64,000 nt of DNA from Jaenimonas drosophilae (GCA_030849065.1 JASAON010001628.1:59396-123395), one strand, 5' to 3'; shown: positions 24,836 through 34,785, counted from the first letter of the stretch. Notes: generated from the letters alone by a model not told the origin. Translations and numbers: made by a program.

Positions 24836-26638
24836 ATGGCCGAGTTGCCGGCATCGTCGAAGGTAGCGGCACTGCTTCATGAAGCCATGGAGAGTGGGGA
24901 TGTGCGGGAGCTGGGCGAAGCGATTGCCGCCGCCCACACACACTTCACGGATCAGGCGGCGACGAAGCGGGTGTCCACCAGTCGTCACCCACGTGGGAAC
25001 ACTCGACGGCCGTGGCAGCCCACACCGTCAAAGGGTCAGTACACCGTCTCGGTGGAGTCCGTCGCTCGGCTTACCTCCAAGGCGCGGGCCATGCTTGCAG
25101 ATCATCTCAGCCAGTGCGAGGCCTATCTTCCGCCTCTGCGCTCCGCACAGCAGTCTGGCTCCGCCGACGCCTTGCGCCGCGCGCTGCAGAACATCTACCT
25201 CGATGCCCCAGCACGTGTTCGCCACTACATGGCACAGGACATCCACTCAGCTGAGATCCTCGTGAGGGAGCTCACGGCGGTGGGCAACGAGGGCGACCGG
25301 GTATTGAGGAACAGCAACACCGTCGATGATCCAACCTTGCTCGACGACTTCCTCATCCGCCACGCCAGTAAGCTATCTGATGAGACGGTCCTCCGCCTCA
25401 TTCGCCAACGTGAATCCTTGTTGCTGCGCTCCAACCTTGGAAAGCTACCCACCAATCGTCGATGCTCAGCTGCTGCGAGTCGCTCGTCGGCAACGCAGCG
25501 CCACAACTCCAGCCATCTCAGTGCGGACTATGCGGCAGGGATGGAGGAAGCCGTGATGCGTGCCACCAAGCAGCTCTACTCCGCGGTAGAGACCTCCATC
25601 AACACGTCCGCAGATGCTGAGGAGAATGTGGTGTGTGCCCCATCGTGGCCCCTCATGGATATCTGCGAGTCGGTGTTGGGATCTCTGACTGGGGAGGAGG
25701 AACAGCGTCGGGGGATGCTGACGGGTGAGGAACACCGGCAGCGAGTGGCCCTCCAAAAGGAAGAGATGCTGTCCTTGGTGGCGGATCGTCGTCGTGGCTG
25801 CCCCACAGACATCGACTCCCGCCTGGAGAACTACGTACAGTCCCTGGGAGAACTGCTGCAGCTGGATGTCCTGCTGGAGGAACCTCGTAGACCAGCTACT
25901 GCCACAAGTGTTGCCCCGGCAGTGGCTGTCCATGACACACACTCAGCTCCTGCGGATGGGTACGTACACTTCTCCATTCCGCCACTGCTGCAATCGACCT
26001 TCACCGGGTGTGAAGCCAACAACGTCTCTCCGGGTCGCTTGAGGGCCACACCAGATGTCTCCCCGATTGCTGTGCCTCGTCCAGCGATGATGGAGTTGGA
26101 CGGGGAGGACAACGACGACTCATCCATGAGCTCAGAGAATACCGCCAACCAAATTGCGTTGGCGCTAGAGATGGATGCCTCTCGCTACACATCGAGCCCC
26201 AAGAACGCGTGGCAACGAGCACCCATGCCGGCTGAGGTACGTCATGCACCTGTGCGTCGAATCGGGGTGAATGGGCACGCGAAGCCCCGCCTGGCCACCA
26301 CAACTGCTTCATCTGTTGTTACCGCTAGTACCAAGCCAACGAAACGTGGCCCGCTTCACGAGGCCTCACGACGCGGGGCTCAGCGCAAGCCAGACACCCT
26401 GGCCACACCAGCAGAGCTCCCTTCGTCCACGGTTATTGCTCCAGTGGATCCTCGACGGATCGCCGCACGTCTTCGGGCGGTGCTCCACGAGGAGGAAATA
26501 AGCCGCAAAGATTGTGAGGTGACGGAGGATTTTGACCGATCTGTGTTTATTCTCCCAGCACGCGACCGCATTGACTTCTTGCGGTCACGTGAGCTCCTCC
26601 CTACAGCATCGTATCCTGTGGGGATGATGGGAAGATAG
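24836..26638 (+). CDS. Hypothetical protein, 600 aa
   Basis: I do not recognise this protein. The first 200 residues look helical and ordered, with a stretch around residues 65-200 rich in Leu/Ala/Arg (for example YLDAPARVRHYMAQDIHSAE). Residues 215-340 contain another helical segment. The middle and end (about 350-530) are Ser/Thr/Pro-rich and probably disordered. The last 60 residues are compact again, with EEISRKDCEVTEDFDRSVFI. No signal peptide, membrane span or zinc motif is evident. The long continuous frame, codon usage like its neighbours and a well-placed upstream splice signal argue that it is a real gene. It sits between RSP3 and a Plus3-domain gene, which gives no firm clue to function. 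Confidence 0.8.
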   Translation: MAELPASSKVAALLHEAMESGDVRELGEAIAAAHTHFTDQAATKRVSTSRHPRGNTRRPWQPTPSKGQYTVSVESVARLTSKARAMLADHLSQCEAYLPPLRSAQQSGSADALRRALQNIYLDAPARVRHYMAQDIHSAEILVRELTAVGNEGDRVLRNSNTVDDPTLLDDFLIRHASKLSDETVLRLIRQRESLLLRSNLGKLPTNRRCSAAASRSSATQRHNSSHLSADYAAGMEEAVMRATKQLYSAVETSINTSADAEENVVCAPSWPLMDICESVLGSLTGEEEQRRGMLTGEEHRQRVALQKEEMLSLVADRRRGCPTDIDSRLENYVQSLGELLQLDVLLEEPRRPATATSVAPAVAVHDTHSAPADGYVHFSIPPLLQSTFTGCEANNVSPGRLRATPDVSPIAVPRPAMMELDGEDNDDSSMSSENTANQIALALEMDASRYTSSPKNAWQRAPMPAEVRHAPVRRIGVNGHAKPRLATTTASSVVTASTKPTKRGPLHEASRRGAQRKPDTLATPAELPSSTVIAPVDPRRIAARLRAVLHEEEISRKDCEVTEDFDRSVFILPARDRIDFLRSRELLPTASYPVGMMGR

Positions 26639-27432
26639 CGTTTGTGTCGTGCTGGATGAAGCTGCCGCAGCTCATTTCAGCATGGCTTACCTTTCTTTCA
26701 ATGTTGGGGTTGGTCTTGTTTTTGTGTGTGTGTGTTGGTACGCGTGCGTACACATGACAATGGAAGTGAGCTCTTTCACATGAGGTCTACTCCTGTGCTC
26801 TTCTCTTCATCACTTGCGTTTATTTTTTTGATCTGCGCTTCTGTGTAAATAGTAGCTTCCGTCAATTGCGCACTTGTGGAGGGAGGTGCGCCGTCACTCC
26901 CACAGACAGCATCTTGTCTCCTTATTTGGAAAGACACGCACACGCACATTATTAGAGTTCTGTGGTTTTGCCTTCTCTCCCGGAAGGTGCGGCCTGGTTC
27001 ACCATCCCGATCAGCGCACCCCATCTCGCTACTTCGTTGTTTTTCCTACCTCCCCCACCTCCCGCTCAGCCACCCACAGACCACTCCTCGCTCGATCTCT
27101 CTCATCGCATCACGTCGATTTATTTGTTGGTGTGCGTCCAGCCCGTCGTGGAGATAGATACTGACCGCGAACGGCCTCACCACAAGCACCACAACCCCCC
27201 CCCCCACCTCTGGACACAGACATCCGTCTTAACGCTGAGCAGGCTACCTTCATGTGTTGCACGACGCACTCACGTTCCTATTGTTCCAACCAAGATTGAC
27301 AGCCACAGCCGTATCCTTTCTCCTCCTCCGGCAACAAAACAACCTCTGTGAGGAGCGGCAACCAGCAACAGCGGCTATTTCTCCCCCTCCATCCCTATCC
27401 TCTTGTTCCACATACAAGCATTCATTTATACC
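26639..27432. other. intergenic region upstream of the Plus3-domain gene
   Basis: The 0.8 kb is pyrimidine-rich throughout its second half, with a C11 run at 27195-27205 and several possible splice acceptors. The overlapping short frames are low complexity and not convincing as genes. Confidence 0.5.
27377..27418 (+). promoter_or_regulatory. predicted trans-splice acceptor for the Plus3-domain gene
   Basis: The CT-rich tract at 27377-27410 ends in AG at 27417-27418, just 14 nt before the ATG at 27433. This argues against the in-frame TTG at 27403 as the start. Confidence 0.5.
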
Positions 27433-30396
27433 ATGAAATTCTGGGTTCGTGCCGTCGTCAACAGCAAAGACCAAGAGCAGCTCTTCGTCACGGCGAGTAA
27501 TCGGGATGAGCTCGTGCGCGAGCTGGAGACGCTGTTGGGGCTGACCATTGCCAAGCTCTCCATCAAGGACTTTACGTCCCAAGTGGTGGAGAAGCTCAAC
27601 GCTGGGGAGGACATCATCCCCGTCTACATCAAGACGAAGCAGCTCGGCCCCCCAAAGGGAAGCATATCTAGTACATCCTTTGGAAACATCATGTGTTCTG
27701 AAAACAACCTGGACCGCGATGGCCGCATCACGCGACAACCATCCTTTGGTTCCATCACCCATTTGGAGGATAATTCGGAAGCAGCGGCACACAGTAACTT
27801 TGCCGGCCCACGACCGAGCAGCGCAGGAGCATCATCCTCAATGCCTCAACGTGCCGCGTCATTGTCCAGCACCTTCCCTGGTCCAGCCACGATGGAGGAC
27901 TCCGTGACACTGGCCAACAACACCATGGGCATCTCCTTCTCCGACAAGTCCCAGCTGCTCGACATTCCTGCTGTCGAGAAGGTCTGCCTCACCCACGATG
28001 AGCTCTCCGCCCTCGTTCACCCACGCTTTGGGCGCAAGTACCTCTCCGTGGCAAAGGGCTGCTTCGTCCGAGTGCGGGACCTCTCCTCCGGCTACAGCGT
28101 CTACCAGCTCTCTGGCATTCACCCAAAGCGAAAGGTGATTCACCTGGACACCGTCTACGCCACAGACGAGTGGCCCATGGACAGCATCAGCAACGCACCA
28201 CCCGTGAAGTTGGAGGTGGACGCGTGGGTGAAGAAGATTCTGAAGAGCACCCGATCCTTCCCCTCACGGGGATTCATTGAGGCCAAGCACAGCGATGTGC
28301 AGTCGGCCCTTCGTGTGGCGATGGAGACGGAAGACTCCACCGACCACGACAACCACAACGCCTTGGATGATGACTTCGGCCCGCCAACCGTCGAGCCCAG
28401 TCCCACCCCAGCACGAGGCAGGGTGGAAGATGAAGAAGAGGAGGAGGTCTCTATTGCCATCTCCAACAGCAGTGCGGCACGTCGACGACACCACTCCACC
28501 TCCGCCACGCATCCCCCGGCATCCAGTAACCGCAGCTCCTGGACCGCGGCAGCCTCCACGGGTTTCAGTCCGCCATCCCACAACACCCCCACACGCGATC
28601 GGCTGGTGCGCAGTCCGCCCCTTCCCCCACCGCCCGCACCAGCGACTGACACCTCCCTTCACTCCGAGGGCACCGACGTACCACCCCCGGGAGATGCCCC
28701 GCCAGCCAACCGACCCCCCATCCCCGCACGTGTACGACGACCAACACTCATGCAACACCCCATCCTGAGCTCCACGGTGCCGTGTGGACGCTGGGTCATC
28801 AAAACCAACGACCGACTGCGCGGGGTAACGGCTCAGGCAGTGAGCCGGGAGTTGGTCAGCACGGTGAGTCCGCCCTCACCAACCCACTCCACCTCCTCGG
28901 GGAGCAGCACGAGCAACGACATGGCGCAAATTGACGCTGAAGCCAACGAGAGTCCCGTCATCGCCCTCTTCGCCACCCGCCATGCCAACAGCCGTGCCAA
29001 GAAGGCCCTGGCCTCCGACTTCTGCGGATGCTTGCTCTTCATTGATCAGCCAGACGATGCAGCGGGGCATCGACCGTCCAACGTAGGGGAAGGCCGAGCG
29101 TCCTCCCGTGCACGTGTGGTGATTGACACCGACGTGACGGTGAAAGGCTACCAAGTCAGCGGCTTTCCGCAGAAGTGGAAGAACTCCTACATTGTCTTGG
29201 CCCGCAATGCGCGCGATCAACGAACGCGTAGCCACCACCACGCACGTGCAGATGGTGGTGGCAGCACCGCTCCGCAAGGCGCACCCTTCACGGTCCTCTC
29301 CGGTAGTGATTTGATGCATCTGCGTGAGGCGCTCGTCGTGACGACGTTGCCCATCCCGAGTTGGGCTTTCGCCGTCTCTGGTGACGATCACACCGTCACT
29401 GAGGAGGAGCTCGTGCAGGAGCCAAAGTTGGTGGTCCACGAAGGCAGCCTCCATGTGTTCTACCTGGTACGACAGGTTGCGCGAGGTGGGGAGAATCCAT
29501 GCCTGTTGGCGGATGGCGCGGAGGAGCTCAGTGTGGGGCGACAGATGCCCATTGACTTCCTCCTGTCGGATTGCTCCAACTTGCAGGATATGAGCCAGCC
29601 GGATGACAGCTTTTTGCTGGATCGTGTCGGGGATGATGGGGTTGTTGTCGCATCCCATCCTCGCGGTCACGGCTCCAGCATCAACAGTGGCGATGAGGCA
29701 GCCCTTCCTGCTAGTAGTGTGTCGCTGCAGCGCTATGGCCTTTTCCATGCCATTTTGTGGCCAGGAACGTCCAGCACGATGGGCTCCCGCCACACCAACA
29801 AGGCTGGCGGAGAAGTGGGTCGTGAGTTGTCGGAGCCTGGCTGCTGGCGACTGGTGGATTCAGAGACTCCCCTGCTGACCTGCAGCGGAACAGTGCCCAT
29901 CTTCGACGTCGTGTCCATGGCAACGAAGGTGGCCTCGTCACTGCGCATGAACGCCAGCCTCTCCACCGAGATGAGTATGAGTGGAGCAGGAGGCAGAAAC
30001 TGCGAGCGAAAGCTGAGAGGATCTGAGCTGAATATTCTGTGGTGGGCCCCCACAACACCGCCGCATCGTGATTATTCGGCGGGGCTGACGGAGTCACCGT
30101 CATTGATTGCGCGCCAGCCCAAGCGGTCGTCTTCCTTGATGCGCGAGCCCTCTCTGAGCAATCGTGCACTGATACCCTACGAACGGTACGTCAACGACGA
30201 TTGTCTGTGCCGTCCAGCCAACTGGCGTCATGAGGTCTACTACGCAGCTGTGGAAGTGGATGCCGAGAAACTGAAGGACGGGGCAGAATCCATCTCTCTC
30301 TTCCTTCATCATGACTGTATCTTCTTGTCAGTTACACAACGCCAGAGCTCATCCAAAACCGTTGTCACAACCATTCCCATCACGGAAGAACCTTAG
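27433..30396 (+). CDS. Plus3-domain protein (RTF1-like fold), 987 aa
   Basis: Residues about 184-270 match the Plus3 domain known from RTF1, a Paf1-complex subunit that binds SPT5 and single-stranded nucleic acid. LTHDELSALVHPRFG is followed by AKGCFVRVRDLSSGYSVYQL, matching the canonical GCFVR and YRV-I core. ISNAPPVKLEVDAW matches the closing vSNxxxxxxEfxxW motif. The first 70 residues form a small alpha/beta-looking unit that I cannot name. Residues about 300-440 are Ser/Pro/Thr-rich and disordered. Further ordered segments occur around 440-620 and 690-980. A nuclear role in transcription elongation or RNA handling follows from the family, but the domain order is unlike classical RTF1, where Plus3 is preceded by an acidic histone-modification domain. 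It is better called a Plus3-domain protein than an RTF1 orthologue. Confidence 0.72.
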   Translation: MKFWVRAVVNSKDQEQLFVTASNRDELVRELETLLGLTIAKLSIKDFTSQVVEKLNAGEDIIPVYIKTKQLGPPKGSISSTSFGNIMCSENNLDRDGRITRQPSFGSITHLEDNSEAAAHSNFAGPRPSSAGASSSMPQRAASLSSTFPGPATMEDSVTLANNTMGISFSDKSQLLDIPAVEKVCLTHDELSALVHPRFGRKYLSVAKGCFVRVRDLSSGYSVYQLSGIHPKRKVIHLDTVYATDEWPMDSISNAPPVKLEVDAWVKKILKSTRSFPSRGFIEAKHSDVQSALRVAMETEDSTDHDNHNALDDDFGPPTVEPSPTPARGRVEDEEEEEVSIAISNSSAARRRHHSTSATHPPASSNRSSWTAAASTGFSPPSHNTPTRDRLVRSPPLPPPPAPATDTSLHSEGTDVPPPGDAPPANRPPIPARVRRPTLMQHPILSSTVPCGRWVIKTNDRLRGVTAQAVSRELVSTVSPPSPTHSTSSGSSTSNDMAQIDAEANESPVIALFATRHANSRAKKALASDFCGCLLFIDQPDDAAGHRPSNVGEGRASSRARVVIDTDVTVKGYQVSGFPQKWKNSYIVLARNARDQRTRSHHHARADGGGSTAPQGAPFTVLSGSDLMHLREALVVTTLPIPSWAFAVSGDDHTVTEEELVQEPKLVVHEGSLHVFYLVRQVARGGENPCLLADGAEELSVGRQMPIDFLLSDCSNLQDMSQPDDSFLLDRVGDDGVVVASHPRGHGSSINSGDEAALPASSVSLQRYGLFHAILWPGTSSTMGSRHTNKAGGEVGRELSEPGCWRLVDSETPLLTCSGTVPIFDVVSMATKVASSLRMNASLSTEMSMSGAGGRNCERKLRGSELNILWWAPTTPPHRDYSAGLTESPSLIARQPKRSSSLMREPSLSNRALIPYERYVNDDCLCRPANWRHEVYYAAVEVDAEKLKDGAESISLFLHHDCIFLSVTQRQSSSKTVVTTIPITEEP

Positions 30397-31008
30397 CCAA
30401 GAGTCTTCCCCCTACTCTTGTCACCGTTTCTGTATGTTGTTTGTTGTTTTTTTTTCCTTTGTTTTCCGGTTGGTGAGTGATGAATCATCGGAATACCTGC
30501 CTGCGGAGGCAGCAAGACATCTTTGTTTGGTTTCTTTGTGTGTCGTACATATCGTATCGAGTGGCGTACTCCCCAAAAACGTCGACCCATTAGATGGACC
30601 CTGATCAATCTTCGTCGTTCTCATGTCTGTGTAGAGGTTCTGAGGAGAACTAATATACAACAACACGTTTTGCTTCTTTTGTTTGGGGGAGATGCTTCCC
30701 TCCCCAACTCCGCTGTCGTTACTATCTTCTCCTCTATCTCTGTCTATCTCTCTGTCTCTCTCTATGTGTACCGACGCCGCCCCCACTGCGTTGCCGGAGA
30801 AACATCTGAAAACTTCTACACTGACTACATCACCTACTGTTGTGTTTTGTGCTGGTTGGCCCATTCTACTTGTGCGCACACTTGTCATCTATTACGTTCC
30901 GTTTGTTTGTCTTCTTTCTACTGATTAGGCGCATCCAACACATTCACGTAGGTGGAACAGTGCCTCTGAGGCATCATCAGCATCCCGTCGGCACACTACT
31001 CAACGATC
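30397..31008. other. intergenic region before the RING/PHD gene
   Basis: Contains a T10 run near 30446, CT-rich tracts (about 30720-30765) and the splice signal ending at 30928. No gene was seen. Confidence 0.55.
30900..30928 (+). promoter_or_regulatory. predicted trans-splice acceptor for the RING/PHD gene
   Basis: The tract GTTTGTTTGTCTTCTTTCTA precedes AG at 30927-30928, giving a 5' UTR of about 80 nt before the ATG at 31009. Confidence 0.55.
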
Positions 31009-32526
31009 ATGGCTACCCCATCCTCCTCTACTATGGAGGATGCCGTGTACGACACCTTGTGTAGTGTCTGTTGCACGGAAGTGGACCCCATCAACAACCC
31101 ACAGGGCCGCATCAATTCATGCGATCATGTATTTTGTAGCTTCTGCATCAAGGAGTGGGCCAAACATACCAACGTGTGCCCACTGTGCAAGCAACGCTTC
31201 ACGCGCATCTTCACAACCACCACGGGTGCCGATGGCACTGTGACGGGCAACGAAGAGATCAAGGTGCGTCGTCGCAACTACAAGGCGTGGCTGGAGACCT
31301 CATCGGAGGAGGACGGAGACGAGGAGGATCCAGGAGAAAGCGAAGGCAGCGGCCGGTTTCTGTTCGATGATGATGATGATTTGGAAGCACTCTTAGCTCT
31401 GCCGGAATCACCTCACGATGCGGGGAGCGACTCTGGCAGCGTGGGGGTGGACTCACAGCGCATTGACTGCGACATTTGCCATCGTGGCAACAGCATTGTT
31501 TCCATGGTCTTTTGTGATCGTCGTCAGTGTTCCTTCGTGGCGCACATGAGCTGTCTCGGTTTGACGGAACGTCCGCTTACTTTTGTGTGTGCGTCATGTG
31601 GAGGGTCTTCCTCCCCAACCTTGGTCGTCGCACCCTCAACGAGCAAGACTGCGGAGGGCAAAGGGAGCCCCACCACTGTCACGTGTTCGGCAGCCTCGAC
31701 CATTCGCGCCCCTGAACCCTGTCGAAGCAAAAAAGTAGCCCTCGCACCTGCAGACTATAAGCGCTTGACGCAAGCAGCACACGGAGCTCCACGAAGCGAC
31801 GCGTTGCCACGCCCAAAGCCAAAGCGACTTCGCACAGTCGTTGAACCCGTTGAAGATGATCTCTACTTCCTCTCCCCCACGAGTCAGTCTGTGGAGTCGA
31901 TGCGTCTGTTGCAGGAACAGACGGAGTGCCGTCGCCACGAGGCTGCCCAACGCCGCCAGCGAGTGGAGCGGAGGTCGTGGATTCAGGAAAGGGAAGCAGA
32001 GGTGAAGATGGACCGCAACGGAAGCTCTGTTGTGAAGCCCGTCACCCTGCCAAATCGTGTACGTGGAGCGAAGCGTGAGCGCGAGCCACCCGCTCCTTCC
32101 GCCACGGAGCTGGAGCAGCAGCGTCTTCAGGAGGCCGAGGAGGAGCTCCGACACCCACAGCGACGACTCCGGATGGAAGACCAGCTCGCTCGGGAGTGGG
32201 CAACAGACCTACTTCCCGTGCTGCAGCGGAACCGTTCCATTGATTCCAACCGTCTGCAGTGGGACTCCAGTGGCAACATCATTGTTGCGCCGCCCCTCAG
32301 TCGTGCGGCCCTGGCTGAGGCGGAGACTCAGTTGTGGGGGGAGGCCATGAAAAAGGTACGACCCATGGTTCAGGAAGCGCTTCGGAAGAACCTGGAGAGG
32401 ATTGTCGCTCGTCGGGAGGAGCTGAAGCGTCTCCAGACGCAACGCGAGAACGCTGCCATCCAGAAACTATCCCAGCTGATCATGCAGAAGCGGCAAGCAG
32501 CCCTCTCAGCTGCGTCACGGTCATGA
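31009..32526 (+). CDS. RING finger plus PHD-like zinc finger protein, 505 aa
   Basis: The N-terminus carries a C3HC4 RING. CSVC opens it near residue 18, followed by a Cys-x-His-x2-Cys-x2-Cys cluster (CDHVFCSFC) and a closing CPLC near residue 62. RINGs of this type recruit E2 enzymes for ubiquitin transfer. An acidic linker leads to a second cluster at about residues 150-200 (CDIC, then CDRRQC, HMSC, CASC) with the C4HC3 order of a PHD finger, a histone-tail reader. This RING-then-PHD order resembles PHRF1-type proteins. The C-terminal half is basic and helical with probable coiled coils (residues about 300-500). The inferred role is a nuclear E3 ligase; substrate is unknown. The stop lies only 190 nt before the ATG of the SMU1-like gene. 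Confidence 0.82.
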   Translation: MATPSSSTMEDAVYDTLCSVCCTEVDPINNPQGRINSCDHVFCSFCIKEWAKHTNVCPLCKQRFTRIFTTTTGADGTVTGNEEIKVRRRNYKAWLETSSEEDGDEEDPGESEGSGRFLFDDDDDLEALLALPESPHDAGSDSGSVGVDSQRIDCDICHRGNSIVSMVFCDRRQCSFVAHMSCLGLTERPLTFVCASCGGSSSPTLVVAPSTSKTAEGKGSPTTVTCSAASTIRAPEPCRSKKVALAPADYKRLTQAAHGAPRSDALPRPKPKRLRTVVEPVEDDLYFLSPTSQSVESMRLLQEQTECRRHEAAQRRQRVERRSWIQEREAEVKMDRNGSSVVKPVTLPNRVRGAKREREPPAPSATELEQQRLQEAEEELRHPQRRLRMEDQLAREWATDLLPVLQRNRSIDSNRLQWDSSGNIIVAPPLSRAALAEAETQLWGEAMKKVRPMVQEALRKNLERIVARREELKRLQTQRENAAIQKLSQLIMQKRQAALSAASRS

Positions 32527-32660
32527 GGGGCTACCTTGGTTGCGTACATACCACATACCACACATGTTCCCCTGGAACAGAACGTCTATCCTCGATGTAC
32601 TGTCTTCTGCTGTTGTTGTTTTTTGTTGTGCGACGGTATGCGTCATGTGCTCATCCCCAC

Positions 32661-32692
32661 GTCTCTCGCACTCCATTACTTTGTCTCTGTAG
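32661..32692 (+). promoter_or_regulatory. predicted trans-splice acceptor for the SMU1-like gene
   Basis: The CT-rich tract ending TTTGTCTCTGT runs into AG at 32691-32692, leaving a 23-nt 5' UTR before the ATG at 32716. This rules out starts upstream of the tract, including the in-frame ATG at 32638. Confidence 0.6.
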
Positions 32693-32715
32693 CTTCTTTG
32701 CGGCTGACGGTACCC

Positions 32716-34785
32716 ATGGCACCAACCCAACCAGCAAACAACACCATGATTGCCCACGAAGAGGTGCTGCAGTACGTCTACGATTTTCTTCAGGCCTCTG
32801 GATATCGGAACGCACTCTACGCCCTCCAAGCGGAGTCTGGCGTTCCATATAATACCATCATCACAGCGGATGCCGATCCTTCCGATCGCAACAATACCCA
32901 GCCAAGAAGAAAGCGCCAGCGTGAAGCATCGGCATCTGAGGCTCTCAGGGAGTCGTACGCAGCTCCATCGGAGGCGTCTCTGGAACGTGCAGTCATGCAA
33001 GGTGCCTGGGGAGAGGTACTCCACGTGTATGTGGAAGGTCTCCTGCTGCCTGTGGAGGTGAAAACGTCATTGTACGAGCTCATCTTTGAGGAGTTGCTGC
33101 ATCTCCACGGTCTTCAGCCAGCCGCACGCACGCTATTCTACAACTCTCCGGTCTTTGCGGAAATGAGGTTGGCCTCTCCGGCTCGCTACTCACGACTGGA
33201 GACGATGTTGGCCTCGTTCGACAAGATTATGTGGGATGAGCAGCACCAACATCGCTCGAGCACCACCTCTGCATCAGGCTTAATGCTGCTGTCAGCGTCC
33301 GACTCACAAAGTCGTCGAGAAAACATCCTTCGCCATCTTCGAGCGTTGATTCGATTCTCCCCCGCAACCGATGACGGCTCCCTCGCCGCCGCCCTCGTGA
33401 TGTTGCGGGCAGCTGAATCTTCTCCCGTGGACGGCGCCGTTGTCCCGACGGGGCTGCCACGTGGTAGCGCAGCCCAACCCAAACACATGGATGAGCACGT
33501 CTTCTTGGCCCACCCCGTCACTGCCCCCTCCTCTGTGGTGTCCACCTTCGCATACGACCAGGAGAAGTCGGTGGCTGCGGTGTGCACGCTTCCCACGAGT
33601 GGGGCAGAGGCTGACGGAGGTAGTGAGGTGCTCATGTTGGTTGGCCGTTGTGACGGAATTGTGGACTTTGTCAATCCCCAAACCGGTTCCGCCGTGGGTG
33701 CCTCTGTGGCACACACGAGTGGCGTCTTCTGCATCACTTTGGATGAACCCAGGGCAGCAGGAGGTGTGGTGTGGATGGCGGTTGGCTACCGGGATGGGTG
33801 GGTCAAGGTGTACAACGCCTCCACACACAAGCTTGTGCGTCGTTTCTCGCAGGTACACTCCATGGGGGTAACGACGGCTGTGTTTTGTGGGCCAATTGCC
33901 CACACCAACGATGGCATGCATGGACACTCCAGCTACGTGGCGTCTGGGTCCTTTGACGGGACCATCCACGTCCTGAGCTTTGTCACGGGCAACTCCATCT
34001 ACCGCATTGCAGACGGTCACCATAGCACCTTCATTCACGCACTGTGCCATCTGCGCGAGGTGGCGGACGAGAGTAGTCGTCCATCCTACGTGATGAGTGC
34101 CGGGAATGATGGTATGCTGAACTTCTGGGGCATTGACGACACATCCGCGGCAGCAAAGATTCAGGATGCCTCCTCCACCGCTCGAGTTGCTCGACGTCTC
34201 GGCACGCCCATGGCGTTGCGCTCGCTCGATGCGACAACTTTTGACGGCACCGCGGTGCCGACGAACCTGATCTTCATCCCAGGTGATTCCACATCTCCCA
34301 CATCCTCACTGCACTGCGAGGTGCTGATTGCGTCTCAAAGCGTCGGCGATGTACTGCTCGTGGCCATCACTGGAAGCACCGACCTCGCCACGGCCTCAGC
34401 CGAAGGTCTCTCCATGACCCCACTCTGTCTCCTGCGCGGTAGTCGACCTGTTCGTAGTCTATCTGCCCTCGTCAACAACCACTCTTCCCTTTCCTCTTTG
34501 GTTCCGACGTCCACGTTGCCCGTACTGACGCTTTATGTGGTGGATGATGAGGGCACCGTCTCCCTCTACAACACAGACATGAAGTGGCGGGGTGATGCAC
34601 GTGGCAGCGCGTCCGGGGTGCTCGTCGTACCAAAGGCAGTGGATCAAAGTGGCACCGTTCTTCTGGAACTTGGTAGGAGTGTGTCGGATGGCAAGTTGGC
34701 CGTGGCCCGCCTTGCATCGCAGCTGTCGCAGCCATGGGTGATGGTGTTCTCCCCTTCCATGCCTTCGCTCTACGTGCTACAGTAA
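32716..34785 (+). CDS. SMU1: SMU1-like LisH/CTLH/WD40 protein, 689 aa
   Basis: The N-terminal HEEVLQYVYDFLQASGYRNA is a LisH dimerisation motif (residues about 14-45). A CTLH-like region follows (about 80-165; LERAVMQGAWGEVLHVY, then YELIFEELLHLHGLQPAARTL), matching the order in SMU1, a spliceosomal B-complex factor that partners RED. The C-terminal half is a divergent WD40 propeller. The best repeats are WMAVGYRDGWVKVYNAST, KLVRRFSQVHSMGVTTAVF, YVASGSFDGTIHVLSF and YVMSAGNDGMLNFWGI, colinear with SMU1 repeats. Long low-complexity inserts separate blades. Kinetoplastids do little cis-splicing, so a role with trans-splicing machinery is plausible but inferred. A generic LisH-WD40 scaffold is the alternative. 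Confidence 0.8.
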   Translation: MAPTQPANNTMIAHEEVLQYVYDFLQASGYRNALYALQAESGVPYNTIITADADPSDRNNTQPRRKRQREASASEALRESYAAPSEASLERAVMQGAWGEVLHVYVEGLLLPVEVKTSLYELIFEELLHLHGLQPAARTLFYNSPVFAEMRLASPARYSRLETMLASFDKIMWDEQHQHRSSTTSASGLMLLSASDSQSRRENILRHLRALIRFSPATDDGSLAAALVMLRAAESSPVDGAVVPTGLPRGSAAQPKHMDEHVFLAHPVTAPSSVVSTFAYDQEKSVAAVCTLPTSGAEADGGSEVLMLVGRCDGIVDFVNPQTGSAVGASVAHTSGVFCITLDEPRAAGGVVWMAVGYRDGWVKVYNASTHKLVRRFSQVHSMGVTTAVFCGPIAHTNDGMHGHSSYVASGSFDGTIHVLSFVTGNSIYRIADGHHSTFIHALCHLREVADESSRPSYVMSAGNDGMLNFWGIDDTSAAAKIQDASSTARVARRLGTPMALRSLDATTFDGTAVPTNLIFIPGDSTSPTSSLHCEVLIASQSVGDVLLVAITGSTDLATASAEGLSMTPLCLLRGSRPVRSLSALVNNHSSLSSLVPTSTLPVLTLYVVDDEGTVSLYNTDMKWRGDARGSASGVLVVPKAVDQSGTVLLELGRSVSDGKLAVARLASQLSQPWVMVFSPSMPSLYVLQ

